The notes: generated by a model not told the origin, from the letters alone. A stretch of DNA of 64,000 nucleotides from Sphingomonas sp. QA11 (GCF_028473665.1 NZ_CP098774.1:1674001-1738000), one strand, 5' to 3'. Numbered from the stretch's first letter, positions 44,085 through 51,903 are shown. A program made the numbers and translations.

Positions 44085-44767
44085 CAACGCGCCTCCAGCC
44101 AGTCGATCACCGTCTGCACGGGTTCGACATCGGCATATTTCAATTGCAGATCGGTCAGGTTGGCGAAGTGATAGCTCTCATGCTTGTCGGCGCAGGTCTC
44201 GATCGGCACGATCGTGCGGTAGCCGCGCGACAGCGAATCCACCGCGGCGGCGCGCACGCAGCCTGACGTCGATCCGCCGGTGATGACCACCGTGTCGACC
44301 TTGTGCCACACCAGCAGGCTCTGGAGCGGTGTTTCGAAGAAGGGCGACGGCATGCGCTTGGTGTAGATCGCATCCCTGGCATGGTCGATCTCGCAGCGAT
44401 CGTCGAAAGCGTGGCGGCGTGATCCATATTTGATGTTCTGCAAGGAATCCGGCGTGTTCGTCCGCGTGCCCCACACGCCGGCGTCGGACGCATCCTCGGC
44501 ATAGGCGACGTGAGTCCAGATCACCGGCATGCCCTTGGCGCGGGCGAGCCTGGAGATCGTGTTGACATGTTCGATCTGACGCGGGTCGGTTTCATAGGCG
44601 GTCTTGAACTCGTCGATCCGCGTATAGGCGTTCTGGAAATCGACGTTCACGATCGCCAGCTTTTCGCCGAAGCCGAATTTGCTGCGCGCGGGGTTCGCCA
44701 TGACTTCGTCGAACAATTGCCGCGCGGTCTTGCCGTCGCTGACCATCTTCGTGCCGACGATATTCAT
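44084..44767 (-). CDS. isochorismatase-family cysteine amidohydrolase (N-carbamoylsarcosine/maleamate amidase-like)
   Basis: A 227-residue enzyme with the complete Asp-Lys-Cys triad: Asp43 in IVNVDFQNAY, Lys137 in IYTKRMPSPF and Cys170 in GGSTSGCVRAAAVDSL. The GCVRAxAVD signature is that of N-carbamoylsarcosine amidase and related amidases, including maleamate amidohydrolase, rather than true isochorismatase. The ATG at 44767 has AAGGAGG and overlaps the lyase stop (ATGA). Next to PuuE-like genes and a diacid hydratase module, hydrolysis of a half-amide to an unsaturated diacid plus ammonia is the best guess. Sarcosine-oxidase genes lie only 6 kb away, so an N-carbamoyl-amino-acid substrate is also possible. 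Confidence 0.85.
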   Translation of the reverse strand: MNIVGTKMVSDGKTARQLFDEVMANPARSKFGFGEKLAIVNVDFQNAYTRIDEFKTAYETDPRQIEHVNTISRLARAKGMPVIWTHVAYAEDASDAGVWGTRTNTPDSLQNIKYGSRRHAFDDRCEIDHARDAIYTKRMPSPFFETPLQSLLVWHKVDTVVITGGSTSGCVRAAAVDSLSRGYRTIVPIETCADKHESYHFANLTDLQLKYADVEPVQTVIDWLEAR

Positions 44768-45759
44768 GATGCCTCCTTGATCCGACGCGCGCCGGCCGTG
44801 TTGAAACCCAGCGGCAGGCCCGCGTCGGGAATGAAACCATAAAGCGGTTCGCCGGGCATCGCGCGACACAGGATATCACGGACCGCGGTCAGCCGGTCGA
44901 TATCGATTCCGGTGCGCAGGCCCATCGCCTCCAACATGAACACCAGATCCTCCGTCACAATATTGCCCGAGGCGCCGGGCGCGAACGGGCATCCGCCAAG
45001 GCCGCCGAGCGAAGAATCGAGTGTCGTCAGCCCACAGTCGAGTGCGGCGAGCGCGTTGGCAAGGCCGAGCCCCCGCGTGTTATGCAGATGGATGCCGGTC
45101 AACGCCTGCACTCCTACGACGCCGTGCAGCAAGGCGATCAGCCGCTTCACCGCCGCAGGATCGGCATAGCCGGTCGTATCGGAAATGCCGACCTCGTCGC
45201 ATCCGGCTGCCATCAGCCCCTCGGCGAGCCGCGCGATCTGCGCGTCGGGAATCGGTCCCTCCAATGTGCAGCCGAACGCGGTGGACAAGCTGCCTTCGAA
45301 ATGCGGACGGCGCTCGGCCGGCAGGGTTGCGATCAGCCCGGCAATCTCCTTCGCCTCGGCCAGTACCTGGTCATGTGTGCGACGCAGGTTGCGCAGCGAA
45401 TGTGTCTCCGACACCGACAGGGGCAGGGTGATCTTGTGAGCGCCCGCCTCGATCGCCGCCACGGCACCGCGCATGTTGGGCACGAGCACGGCGACGGTCA
45501 GACCGGGGATGGTCAGCGCATGGGCAACGATCTCCGCGGTGTCGGCGAGCTGCGGCAGGATGCTTGCCGGTACAAAGCTGCCAACCTCGATCTCGCGTAC
45601 GCCGGCCGCCGCTTCGGCATTGATCCACGCTTTTTTTGTTTCGGTCGGCATGATTTGCGATACGCTTTGCAACCCGTCCCGCGGGCCGACTTCGCTGACC
45701 AGGATGTCGATGCCGGAAATGGCGGCGTCGGGAATGTCGAGGCCTTGCATGGGGTTCAC
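44764..45759 (-). CDS. hydroxymethylglutaryl-CoA lyase family protein (HMGL-like)
   Basis: A 331-residue TIM-barrel aldol lyase. VSEVGPRDGLQSVSQIM has the Arg-Asp active-site pair, IHLHNTRGLGLAN supplies metal-ligand histidines, and GLGGCPFAPGASGNIVTED carries the catalytic Cys loop. Members split 3-hydroxy-3-methylacyl-CoAs. With a CoA-transferase and LeuCD-type hydratase transcribed divergently from the same 100-base region, cleavage of a citramalyl-CoA-like ester to acetyl-CoA and a 2-oxo acid is likely, rather than leucine breakdown (no other leucine genes nearby). The GTG start has AAGGGCGG upstream. First gene of a four-gene operon with overlapping starts. Confidence 0.86.
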   Translation of the reverse strand: MNPMQGLDIPDAAISGIDILVSEVGPRDGLQSVSQIMPTETKKAWINAEAAAGVREIEVGSFVPASILPQLADTAEIVAHALTIPGLTVAVLVPNMRGAVAAIEAGAHKITLPLSVSETHSLRNLRRTHDQVLAEAKEIAGLIATLPAERRPHFEGSLSTAFGCTLEGPIPDAQIARLAEGLMAAGCDEVGISDTTGYADPAAVKRLIALLHGVVGVQALTGIHLHNTRGLGLANALAALDCGLTTLDSSLGGLGGCPFAPGASGNIVTEDLVFMLEAMGLRTGIDIDRLTAVRDILCRAMPGEPLYGFIPDAGLPLGFNTAGARRIKEAS

Positions 45760-45792
45760 GATCGATCCGCCCTTTCGTTGCTGGTTGCGTTA

Positions 45793-45814
45793 TTTGTCAT
45801 AAGTCTATAGCAAA
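45793..45814. promoter_or_regulatory. 22-bp island dyad, copy 3, in divergent promoter
   Basis: TTTGTCATAAGT followed by CTATAGCAAA has the symmetry TTTG..ATA / TAT..CAAA. It sits 34 bases from the HMGL-like start and 46 bases from the CoA-transferase start, so one regulator bound here would control all seven genes of the divergent module. This is the best-formed of the three copies. Confidence 0.55.
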
Positions 45815-45859
45815 TCAGCGGCGCCATTCAAGGCGCGTGACAGCAATATCGAGAGATGG

Positions 45860-47041
45860 ATGCAAACGAGCGCTTTCCCGCTGGCTGGTCTGAAAGTCAT
45901 TGAATTTACCCATATGGTGATGGGGCCGGCGGTCGGCGTCATCCTCGCCGATCTGGGCGCGGAGGTCGTCAAGGTCGAGCCGATCGGCGGCGACCAGACG
46001 CGCGATCTGCTCGGTTCCGGGGCGGGGTATTTCCCCATGTTCAACCGCAACAAGCGCAGCATTTGCCTCGATCTCAAAAGCGCTGAAGGGCTGGACGTCG
46101 CACGGCGCCTGCTTGCCGACGCCGATATCCTGATCGAGAATTTCCGTCCCGGGACACTCGCCAAGCTCGGACTGTCCTATGAGTCGCTCAAGCAGGACAA
46201 TCCCCGGCTGATCTATTGTTCGGCCAAGGGCTTCCTTGCCGGCCCGTACGAACAGCGCACCGCGCTGGACGAGGTGACTCAGATGATGGGCGGCCTTGCC
46301 TATATGACGGGCCCACCGGGACGGCCCCTACGCGCCGGTTCATCGGTGATCGACATTACGGGCGGCATGTTCGGGGTGATCGGCATCCTTGCGGCGCTGG
46401 AGCGCCGTCACACTACAGGAGAAGGTGGCGAAGTGCGGTGCTCGCTGTATGAGACGACCGCCTTCCTGGTCGGTCAACATATGGCACAGGCGTCGGTGAC
46501 AGGGCAGGCGGCACGGCCGATGCCGGTGCGCATCTCCGCCTGGGCGATCTATGATGTGTTCGATACCGCGCTGGCGGACGAGCAATTGTTCGTCGGCGTG
46601 GTCAGCGATACCCAGTGGACCGCATTCTGTAGCGCCTTCGGACTCGAGGCATTGGGCGGCGATCCACGCTTCGCCAAGAATAATCAGCGAGTCCTGTCGC
46701 GCGACGAGATACTCCCGCAGATTCGCGCGCTGTTCGGGGCGATGTCGCGCGCCGACCTGATCGCCAGGCTCGAAACGATCGGGCTGCCGTTCGCGCCGAT
46801 CATGCGGCCGGAGGATCTGTTCGACGACGCGCATCTCAATGCCGGGGGGCTGATCGACCTGACGCTGCCGGACGGCCGTACGACCAAGCTGCCCGGCCTG
46901 CCGGTCGAACTGGACGGTGAGCGGTTGAGCCTGCGCCGCGACATCCCCGGCATCGGTGCCGACAGCGATGCGGTGCTCGCCGAACTGGGCTATGCGGCAT
47001 CGGCGATCGCCGAGCTCAGGGCGAGCGGGGGAGTCGCCTGA
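45860..47041 (+). CDS. class III (CaiB/BaiF) CoA-transferase
   Basis: A 393-residue enzyme of the CaiB/FRC family: LAGLKVIEFTHMVMGPAVG at the start, LGAEVVKVEPIGGDQTR at the CoA-binding site, NRNKRSICLDLKS, and the catalytic Asp137 in RTALDEVTQMMGGLAYM. These enzymes move CoA between acids, commonly from succinyl-CoA to a hydroxy- or dicarboxylic acid. Followed after two bases by the hydratase subunits. In the proposed pathway it would activate the malate homologue made by the hydratase for cleavage by the HMGL-like lyase. The actual acceptor is not inferable from sequence. Confidence 0.9.
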   Translation: MQTSAFPLAGLKVIEFTHMVMGPAVGVILADLGAEVVKVEPIGGDQTRDLLGSGAGYFPMFNRNKRSICLDLKSAEGLDVARRLLADADILIENFRPGTLAKLGLSYESLKQDNPRLIYCSAKGFLAGPYEQRTALDEVTQMMGGLAYMTGPPGRPLRAGSSVIDITGGMFGVIGILAALERRHTTGEGGEVRCSLYETTAFLVGQHMAQASVTGQAARPMPVRISAWAIYDVFDTALADEQLFVGVVSDTQWTAFCSAFGLEALGGDPRFAKNNQRVLSRDEILPQIRALFGAMSRADLIARLETIGLPFAPIMRPEDLFDDAHLNAGGLIDLTLPDGRTTKLPGLPVELDGERLSLRRDIPGIGADSDAVLAELGYAASAIAELRASGGVA

Positions 47042-47043
47042 TC

Positions 47044-48447
47044 GTGGGACGCACGCTGTTCGACAAATTATGGGACATGCACGCGGTTGCGGATCTTGGC
47101 GAAGGCACCAGCCTGTTGCTGGTCGACCGAATCCTGCTGCACGAACGCACCGGCGGTGTCGCGCTGCAAAGCCTGGCCGACGCCGGCCGCGCGGTCGCCG
47201 ATCCGAATCAGGTCTTCGTGACGATGGACCATATCGTCGACACCCTGCCTGGTCGTGGCGACAGGACGATCATGCCGACCGGTACGCAGTTCATTACCGC
47301 GACGCGGAAAGGGGCGCTCGATGCCGGGCTGACCCTGTTCGACATCGGCGATCCGCGCCAGGGCATCGTTCACGTGATCTCGCCCGAACAGGGCATTGTG
47401 CTGCCGGGCCTGTCACTGGTTTGTCCAGATAGCCACACATGCACGCAAGGTGCGCTCGGCGCGCTCGCTTGGGGCATTGGTTCGACCGAGGCGGAACACG
47501 CGCTTGCCACCGCCACGTTGCGCGTGCGCAAGCCGAAAACGATGCGCATCACCATCACAGGCCGACTCGGCACGGGCGTGACCGCCAAGGATCTCGCGTT
47601 GCACATCGTGTCGCATTTCGGCTCAGCGGGGGCGAGCGGCCATCACCTGGAATATGCCGGCGAGGCAGTGCGCGCGCTCGATGTCGAGGCGCGGCTGACG
47701 TTGTGCAACATGGCAACCGAACTCGCCGCCTTCTCCGCGATCATCGCGCCGGACGAGACCGTGTTCGCCTTTCTGCGTGGCAGGACCTATGCGCCGGCCG
47801 GTGCCGACTGGGACGACGCGGTGGCCTTCTGGCGGACGCTGCAGTCGGACGATGATGCAGTGTTCGATAGCGATCATGTCATCGATGCCGGTGCCGTGTC
47901 GCCGATGGTTTCGTGGGGAACCAGTCCGCAACAGGCCGTAGCGCTTGGCGATCCTGTGCCGACGTTCGATGCGGCAGCCGCCGGCACGCGGGCAAGCCAC
48001 GATCGCGCGCTCACCTATATGGGGCTTCAGCCCGGCGACCGACTGGAGACATTGCCGATCGACGCCGCGTTCATCGGATCCTGCACCAACGCGCGCCTCT
48101 CCGACCTGCGCCGTGCCGCGGCGATCCTGCGCGGGCGCAGGGTGGCGGTCAGTGTGAAGGCGATTTGCGTGCCCGGCTCGACCGCGGTCAAGGCGGCGGC
48201 GGAGGCCGAAGGGCTCGACCGCATCTTCCTCGACGCCGGCTTCGAATGGCGGGAGGCAGGCTGTTCAATGTGTTTCTTCGCCGGTGGGGAGAGCTTCGGG
48301 TTCCGGCAACGGGTCATCACCTCCACCAACCGCAATTTCGAAAGCCGGCAGGGGCCGGAGACGCGCTCGCATCTCGCCTCGCCGGAAACGGTCGCCGCTT
48401 CGGCGATCGCCGGGCATATCGCCGATCCGCGCCTGGTGGCGGCATGA
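47044..48447 (+). CDS. aconitase-family hydratase large subunit (LeuC-like)
   Basis: A 467-residue large subunit with LeuC layout: TLFDKLWDMHAV at the start, VCPDSHTCTQGALGALAWG with the first cluster Cys, IGSCTNARLSDLRRAA with the second, and AGCSMCFFAGG with the third, plus STNRNFESRQG. All three 4Fe-4S cysteines are in place. The segment after the third Cys (FFAGGESFGFRQR) departs from the usual LeuC wording, suggesting a different substrate. Not in a leucine operon: no leuB or leuA is nearby, and it is flanked by a CoA-transferase. Candidates are maleate, citraconate or dimethylmaleate hydratase. GTG start; stop overlaps the small subunit start (ATGA). Confidence 0.85.
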   Translation: MGRTLFDKLWDMHAVADLGEGTSLLLVDRILLHERTGGVALQSLADAGRAVADPNQVFVTMDHIVDTLPGRGDRTIMPTGTQFITATRKGALDAGLTLFDIGDPRQGIVHVISPEQGIVLPGLSLVCPDSHTCTQGALGALAWGIGSTEAEHALATATLRVRKPKTMRITITGRLGTGVTAKDLALHIVSHFGSAGASGHHLEYAGEAVRALDVEARLTLCNMATELAAFSAIIAPDETVFAFLRGRTYAPAGADWDDAVAFWRTLQSDDDAVFDSDHVIDAGAVSPMVSWGTSPQQAVALGDPVPTFDAAAAGTRASHDRALTYMGLQPGDRLETLPIDAAFIGSCTNARLSDLRRAAAILRGRRVAVSVKAICVPGSTAVKAAAEAEGLDRIFLDAGFEWREAGCSMCFFAGGESFGFRQRVITSTNRNFESRQGPETRSHLASPETVAASAIAGHIADPRLVAA

Positions 48448-49076
48448 GCGCGGCACCGTTCCGCGCGTTGAACGCGGTCGCCCTGCCGCTGATGCGCGAC
48501 AATATCGATACCGACGCGATCATTCCTTCGCGCGAAATGAAGTCAGTGTCGAAAACGGGCCTTGCCGAAGGCCTGTTCGCCGGCTGGCGCTATACCGAGA
48601 TTGGCGGACGCGATCCCGATCCTGCCTTCGTACTCAATCGTCCTGAATATGAAACGGCACGGATCCTGATCGGCGGGGCCAATTTCGGTTGCGGATCGAG
48701 CCGGGAGCACGCCGCCTGGGCGCTGGCCGAATATGGCTTCCGCGTGGTGATCGCCCCGGGCTTCAATCCCATCTTTCGCGGCAATTGCGTGCGCAACGGC
48801 ATCGTGCCGGTCGAACTGGCTGAAGAGGCAGTGCGCGAGATCGCCGCGCTTGTGGAAGCGAGCGATGGCCGGGAAACCGTCACGGTCGATTTGGAGACTA
48901 TCCACGTCACGGTGGCGGATCGTGCATGGTCGTTCCAGATCGAGGACGAGGCGCGGCGCATGCTGCTGCTCGGCATCGACGCGATCGACCTGACGCTGGA
49001 GCGCGGTGCGGAGATCGACGCGTTCCGCACCCGCGACCGGGCCCTGAGGCCCTGGGCGTATCTTCAGGCGCAGTGA
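48444..49076 (+). CDS. aconitase-family hydratase small subunit (LeuD-like)
   Basis: A 210-residue swivel-domain subunit: MRDNIDTDAIIPSREMKSVS at the start, then the diagnostic LIGGANFGCGSSREHAAWAL with the substrate-binding Ser-Ser-Arg-Glu, and APGFNPIFRGNCVRNGIVPV. The ATG at 48444 lies inside the large subunit's stop (ATGA). In the LeuD family the loop between strands 2 and 3 sets substrate size; here it reads KTGLAEGLFAGWRY, which could be compared with maleate hydratase and dimethylmaleate hydratase. Last gene of the plus-strand half of the seven-gene module. Confidence 0.88.
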   Translation: MSAAPFRALNAVALPLMRDNIDTDAIIPSREMKSVSKTGLAEGLFAGWRYTEIGGRDPDPAFVLNRPEYETARILIGGANFGCGSSREHAAWALAEYGFRVVIAPGFNPIFRGNCVRNGIVPVELAEEAVREIAALVEASDGRETVTVDLETIHVTVADRAWSFQIEDEARRMLLLGIDAIDLTLERGAEIDAFRTRDRALRPWAYLQAQ

Positions 49077-49110
49077 ACATCTCCCTTCCAACGCTCGCGC
49101 CGTCCAGTGA

Positions 49111-49262
49111 TCAACGGTCCAGCGGCGCACCCAGGCAATCCATGAAGAAACGCATGATGCGGAGAGCCTGAAACGACGAGCAGATCGAATTGCTTGTTCG
49201 CACGGACTTCGCATCGATGATCGAGCGGGCGCAGCCCCGGGGCTGCACTATAGGAGAAAGCG
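49111..49262 (-). pseudogene. possible C-terminal remnant of a LysR-type regulator
   Basis: An open stretch with no usable start codon encodes about 50 residues ending FQALRIMRFFMDCLGAPLDR followed by a stop. The ending resembles the C-terminus of LysR-family regulators (…RVRxFIDFL…), which often sit beside catabolic operons. Nothing upstream continues the family. The match is short, so this is a suggestion only. The rest of 49077-49329 shows no other feature. Confidence 0.2.
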
Positions 49263-49329
49263 CCTAGCAGAGGGAAACCGCTATTGGGCTACGCGCGACA
49301 CCTCGCGGCCGGGAAGGCCTGTGGGCCGA

Positions 49330-50067
49330 TCATTCCCTCTCCCCGGCGCCAGCTCTCCAGGCGATCTTGGTGGCTGTTCCAGCCGGGCTGAGCAACCTTT
49401 CCCCACAATCAACGTAGAAATGGGCGAGGTCCTGCAAGGTCACCGCCGGCATCTTCCCGAAAAAGGGTATCTGAAGTCGCTCGTGCGACGCGAAGCCGTG
49501 GATTATCGAGTCCACGAAAAACAGGAATGTCGCCTGCTGGGCAATTCTGTCGCCGCCATCGACCGCGGCAAGGATCAATGTGAAAAGGCGCTGTACCACG
49601 GCGGAACTCTGGCGATGGAATATCTCCCAGCCCGATGGCTGACGCTCGAACTCGAGCGCATTGAGGAAACGCACCGCGGACAAGCCCCAGGGCTCGCGCG
49701 CGATGATCGCGGTATAGGGCTCGATCAACAGTTCCAGGACCTCGCGCAACGCGATCTTCCCGCCTTTGTCGAGTCGGCTTTCGAGCGCCTGGAAACGGTC
49801 TTCGCGTTCGCGATCGAACCAGTCCTGGATGTATCGAACGAGATGATCGATCAGACCGGATTTCGACCCGAAATGATAATGCAGCGCGGAACTGTTGCGG
49901 ACACCGGCCTTTTTCGTCAGCTGTCCGATGGATGTTCCCGCAATCCCGTTCGCCGCGAATTCGTCCAAAGCCGTCAAAAGTAACGCATTTCTGGTCGCGC
50001 CCGCTCCGGCAGCGCCGCCGGCGTGATCAAGTTCAATCAATGATGGCGTATTCAGATTGGTGCTCAC
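49330..50067 (-). CDS. TetR/AcrR family transcriptional regulator
   Basis: A 245-residue repressor-type protein. The N-terminal helix-turn-helix is typical: ALLLTALDEFAANGIAGTSI, then LTKKAGVRNSSALHYHFGSK. A long helical ligand-binding domain with FFVDSIIHGFA follows. The GTG at 50067 is preceded by AGGACGGGG; the frame extends to 50118 but without a ribosome-binding site. It diverges from the sarcosine-oxidase operon, and a perfect 18-bp palindrome lies in the shared intergenic region, so it probably represses sox and itself. The effector is unknown; sarcosine, betaine-type or folate-linked C1 compounds would fit the context. Confidence 0.88.
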   Translation of the reverse strand: MSTNLNTPSLIELDHAGGAAGAGATRNALLLTALDEFAANGIAGTSIGQLTKKAGVRNSSALHYHFGSKSGLIDHLVRYIQDWFDREREDRFQALESRLDKGGKIALREVLELLIEPYTAIIAREPWGLSAVRFLNALEFERQPSGWEIFHRQSSAVVQRLFTLILAAVDGGDRIAQQATFLFFVDSIIHGFASHERLQIPFFGKMPAVTLQDLAHFYVDCGERLLSPAGTATKIAWRAGAGERE

Positions 50068-50118
50068 GGCCCCGTCCTGTTGGCGGTCAGTTTTCGATCG
50101 TTCGGGTGGCACTATCAC

Positions 50119-50146
50119 TTGACTGTCTCTAATGTGAACCTATTAA
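50119..50146 (+). promoter_or_regulatory. sigma-70-like promoter toward soxB
   Basis: TTGACT at 50119-50124 and TATTAA at 50141-50146 are separated by 16 bases. The -10 element overlaps the left end of the perfect palindrome, so repressor binding would block it. If used, it would leave a leader of about 200 nucleotides before soxB. Confidence 0.45.
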
Positions 50147-50160
50147 TGCGATCGCATTAA
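50143..50160. promoter_or_regulatory. perfect 18-bp palindrome (putative TetR operator)
   Basis: TTAATGCGATCGCATTAA is an exact palindrome with no spacer. It lies 76 bases upstream of the TetR-type start and overlaps the predicted -10 box for soxBDAG. Length and symmetry suit a TetR-dimer site. Binding is inferred. Confidence 0.65.
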
Positions 50161-50206
50161 GGTAAAAGCATGAATCGGCCTCGGCAGCTGAAATGGGAAA
50201 GGGACC

Positions 50207-50264
50207 TTGGCCGGAGAACAGGGGTAGCGGGGTCGAGTGCAGTTCCGGCCAATGCCCTCCGGCC
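50207..50264 (+). promoter_or_regulatory. sox leader with two alternative stems
   Basis: TTGGCCGGAG at 50207-50216 can pair either with TTCCGGCCAA at 50243-50252 (nine Watson-Crick pairs plus a G-U) or with CTCCGGCC at 50257-50264 (eight pairs). The two structures exclude each other. In an untranslated leader this is what a switch or attenuator would look like, although repeated CCGGCC can occur by chance in GC-rich DNA. Confidence 0.35.
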
Positions 50265-50300
50265 GAAATATCCATTGAATATAAATCAAAGGCAGAATCG

Positions 50301-50325
50301 GATTCATTGAATAATTCAGTGAATC
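50301..50325. promoter_or_regulatory. 25-bp near-perfect dyad just upstream of soxB
   Basis: Arms GATTCATTGAAT and ATTCAGTGAATC flank a single central base; 11 of 12 positions pair, and the twelfth would be a G-U pair in RNA. It ends 31 bases before the soxB TTG start, in an AT-rich stretch (50265-50340) unlike the surrounding DNA. Either a second operator or a hairpin near the ribosome-binding site. Confidence 0.5.
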
Positions 50326-50356
50326 TATAAGCGAATGATAGTTCTAGGAGTCGAAG

Positions 50357-51604
50357 TTGACGAGACGATATTCAGCATTGTCGTTACTTCGAGAGGGGCT
50401 ATCGGTGCAACGGGGCTGGGAACCGGCGTGGCGCGACGAACCGATCAGGCGCAACTACGACGCCATCGTGATTGGCGGCGGCGGGCATGGGCTTGCAACA
50501 GCCTATTATCTTGCGAAGAACCATGGCCTGACGAACGTCGCGGTGCTGGAGCGCGGCTGGATCGGCGGCGGCAATACCGGGCGCAACACGACGATCATTC
50601 GTTCGAACTATTTCTTTCCGGAATCGGCTGCCTTTTATGATTTTTCGCTGAAGCTCTATGAAGGGCTAAGCAACGATCTCAATTACAACATCATGTTTTC
50701 ACAGCGCGGCATGTGGGTGCTGGCGCATGACCGGCATGGTGTCGAGATGGCGCGCCGCTCGGTGAACGCGATGCTGCTCAACGGTATCGATGCCGAGTAT
50801 CACGATGCTGAAAGCGTGCATCGGCACATCCCCGGCCTCAACCCCAATCCGCGCTTTCCGATCCTGGGAGCGATGAACCAGCGGCGCGGCGGGTCGGCCC
50901 GTCATGATGCGGTCGCATGGGCCTATGCCCGCGCCGCTTCGCACCTCGGCGTTCATATCATCCAGAATTGCGAGGTGACCGGCTTCATCATCCGGAACGG
51001 CCGGGTCCAGGGTGTCGAAACCAGCCTGGGGGATATCCATGCCCCTAGGACGGGCGTGGCGGTTGCCGGGCATTCTAGCGTGATTGCCCGCAAAGCCGGG
51101 CTCAGGCTGCCGATCAGTTCCTATGCGCTCCAGGCCTTTGTGTCAGAGCCAGTCAAACCCTGCCTCGACACGGTGCTGCTTTCGCCCGCGACCGGTGTCT
51201 ATGTCAGCCAGTCCGACAAGGGGGAGCTCGTGCTGGGGGCGGGGCTCGACCTCTATCTATCCTATGCCCAGCGCGGCAATCTTCCCTGGCTTGAAAAGGC
51301 CGCGGCGGGCCTGGTCGAGCTTTTCCCACAATTCTCGCGCATGCGGTTTCTCAGGCAATGGGCAGGCATTGTCGATGTCGTCCATGACAGCTCGCCGATC
51401 ATCGGACGCACCGATGTCGACGGATTCTACATCAATTGCGGCTGGGGGACGGGGGGCTTCAAGGCGATCCCGGCCGGCGGCTGGTGCCTCGCGCATGTCA
51501 TGGCCACCGGCGAATCGCATCCGCTCGCCCAAGCCTTCGGGCTCGAGCGCTTTCGAACCGGCGCGTTGGTCGACGAGGCATCAGCCTCCGGCATCGCGCA
51601 CTAA
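50357..51604 (+). CDS. soxB: sarcosine oxidase, subunit beta
   Basis: Catalytic flavin subunit of heterotetrameric sarcosine oxidase, 415 residues. It starts MTRRYSALSLLREGLSVQRG, then YDAIVIGGGGHGLATAYYLA (FAD site), and ends with the GWGTGGFKAIPAGGWCLAH segment near the active site. The TTG start is supported by AGGAG six bases upstream and by the close match of the first residues to other SoxB proteins. The enzyme oxidatively demethylates sarcosine to glycine, passing the C1 unit to tetrahydrofolate on the alpha subunit. First gene of soxBDAG-purU. Confidence 0.95.
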   Translation: MTRRYSALSLLREGLSVQRGWEPAWRDEPIRRNYDAIVIGGGGHGLATAYYLAKNHGLTNVAVLERGWIGGGNTGRNTTIIRSNYFFPESAAFYDFSLKLYEGLSNDLNYNIMFSQRGMWVLAHDRHGVEMARRSVNAMLLNGIDAEYHDAESVHRHIPGLNPNPRFPILGAMNQRRGGSARHDAVAWAYARAASHLGVHIIQNCEVTGFIIRNGRVQGVETSLGDIHAPRTGVAVAGHSSVIARKAGLRLPISSYALQAFVSEPVKPCLDTVLLSPATGVYVSQSDKGELVLGAGLDLYLSYAQRGNLPWLEKAAAGLVELFPQFSRMRFLRQWAGIVDVVHDSSPIIGRTDVDGFYINCGWGTGGFKAIPAGGWCLAHVMATGESHPLAQAFGLERFRTGALVDEASASGIAH

Positions 51605-51615
51605 AGGGAGGGCAT

Positions 51616-51903
51616 ATGCTTCTCATTTCCTGCCCCTATTGCGGGCCGCGAGCCGAGATCGAATTCCGCTGCGGCGGTGAGAGCCATATCGTGCGCCCCG
51701 GTCCGCATGATACCGTTTCAGACGAAAGCTGGGGCGACTATCTCTTCTTTCGCCATAATCCCAAGGGCGAGCATCTCGAACGCTGGTTCCATGCCGCCGG
51801 CTGCCGTCAATGGTTCAACGTCGCGCGCGACACCGTGACCCACCGGATCACCGCGGTCTATCTGATGGGCGAGCCAAAGCCAGCAGCGGAGATCAGCACA
51901 TGA
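51616..51903 (+). CDS. soxD: sarcosine oxidase, subunit delta
   Basis: The small zinc-binding subunit, 95 residues. LISCPYCGPRAEIEFRCGGE gives the first Cys pair, and the C-terminal half has WFHAAGCRQWFNVARDTVTH as in all SoxD proteins. The ATG has GGGAGGG directly upstream. Eleven bases separate it from soxB, and its stop overlaps the soxA start (ATGA). It is required for assembly of the heterotetramer and has no catalytic activity of its own in characterised enzymes. Confidence 0.95.
   Translation: MLLISCPYCGPRAEIEFRCGGESHIVRPGPHDTVSDESWGDYLFFRHNPKGEHLERWFHAAGCRQWFNVARDTVTHRITAVYLMGEPKPAAEIST

Noticed and set aside
47044..49076. Calling the LeuCD-like pair leuC and leuD of leucine biosynthesis
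   Set aside because: No leuA or leuB nearby; genes are coupled to a CoA-transferase and a lyase in a catabolic setting, and the loop after the third cluster cysteine differs from ordinary LeuC.
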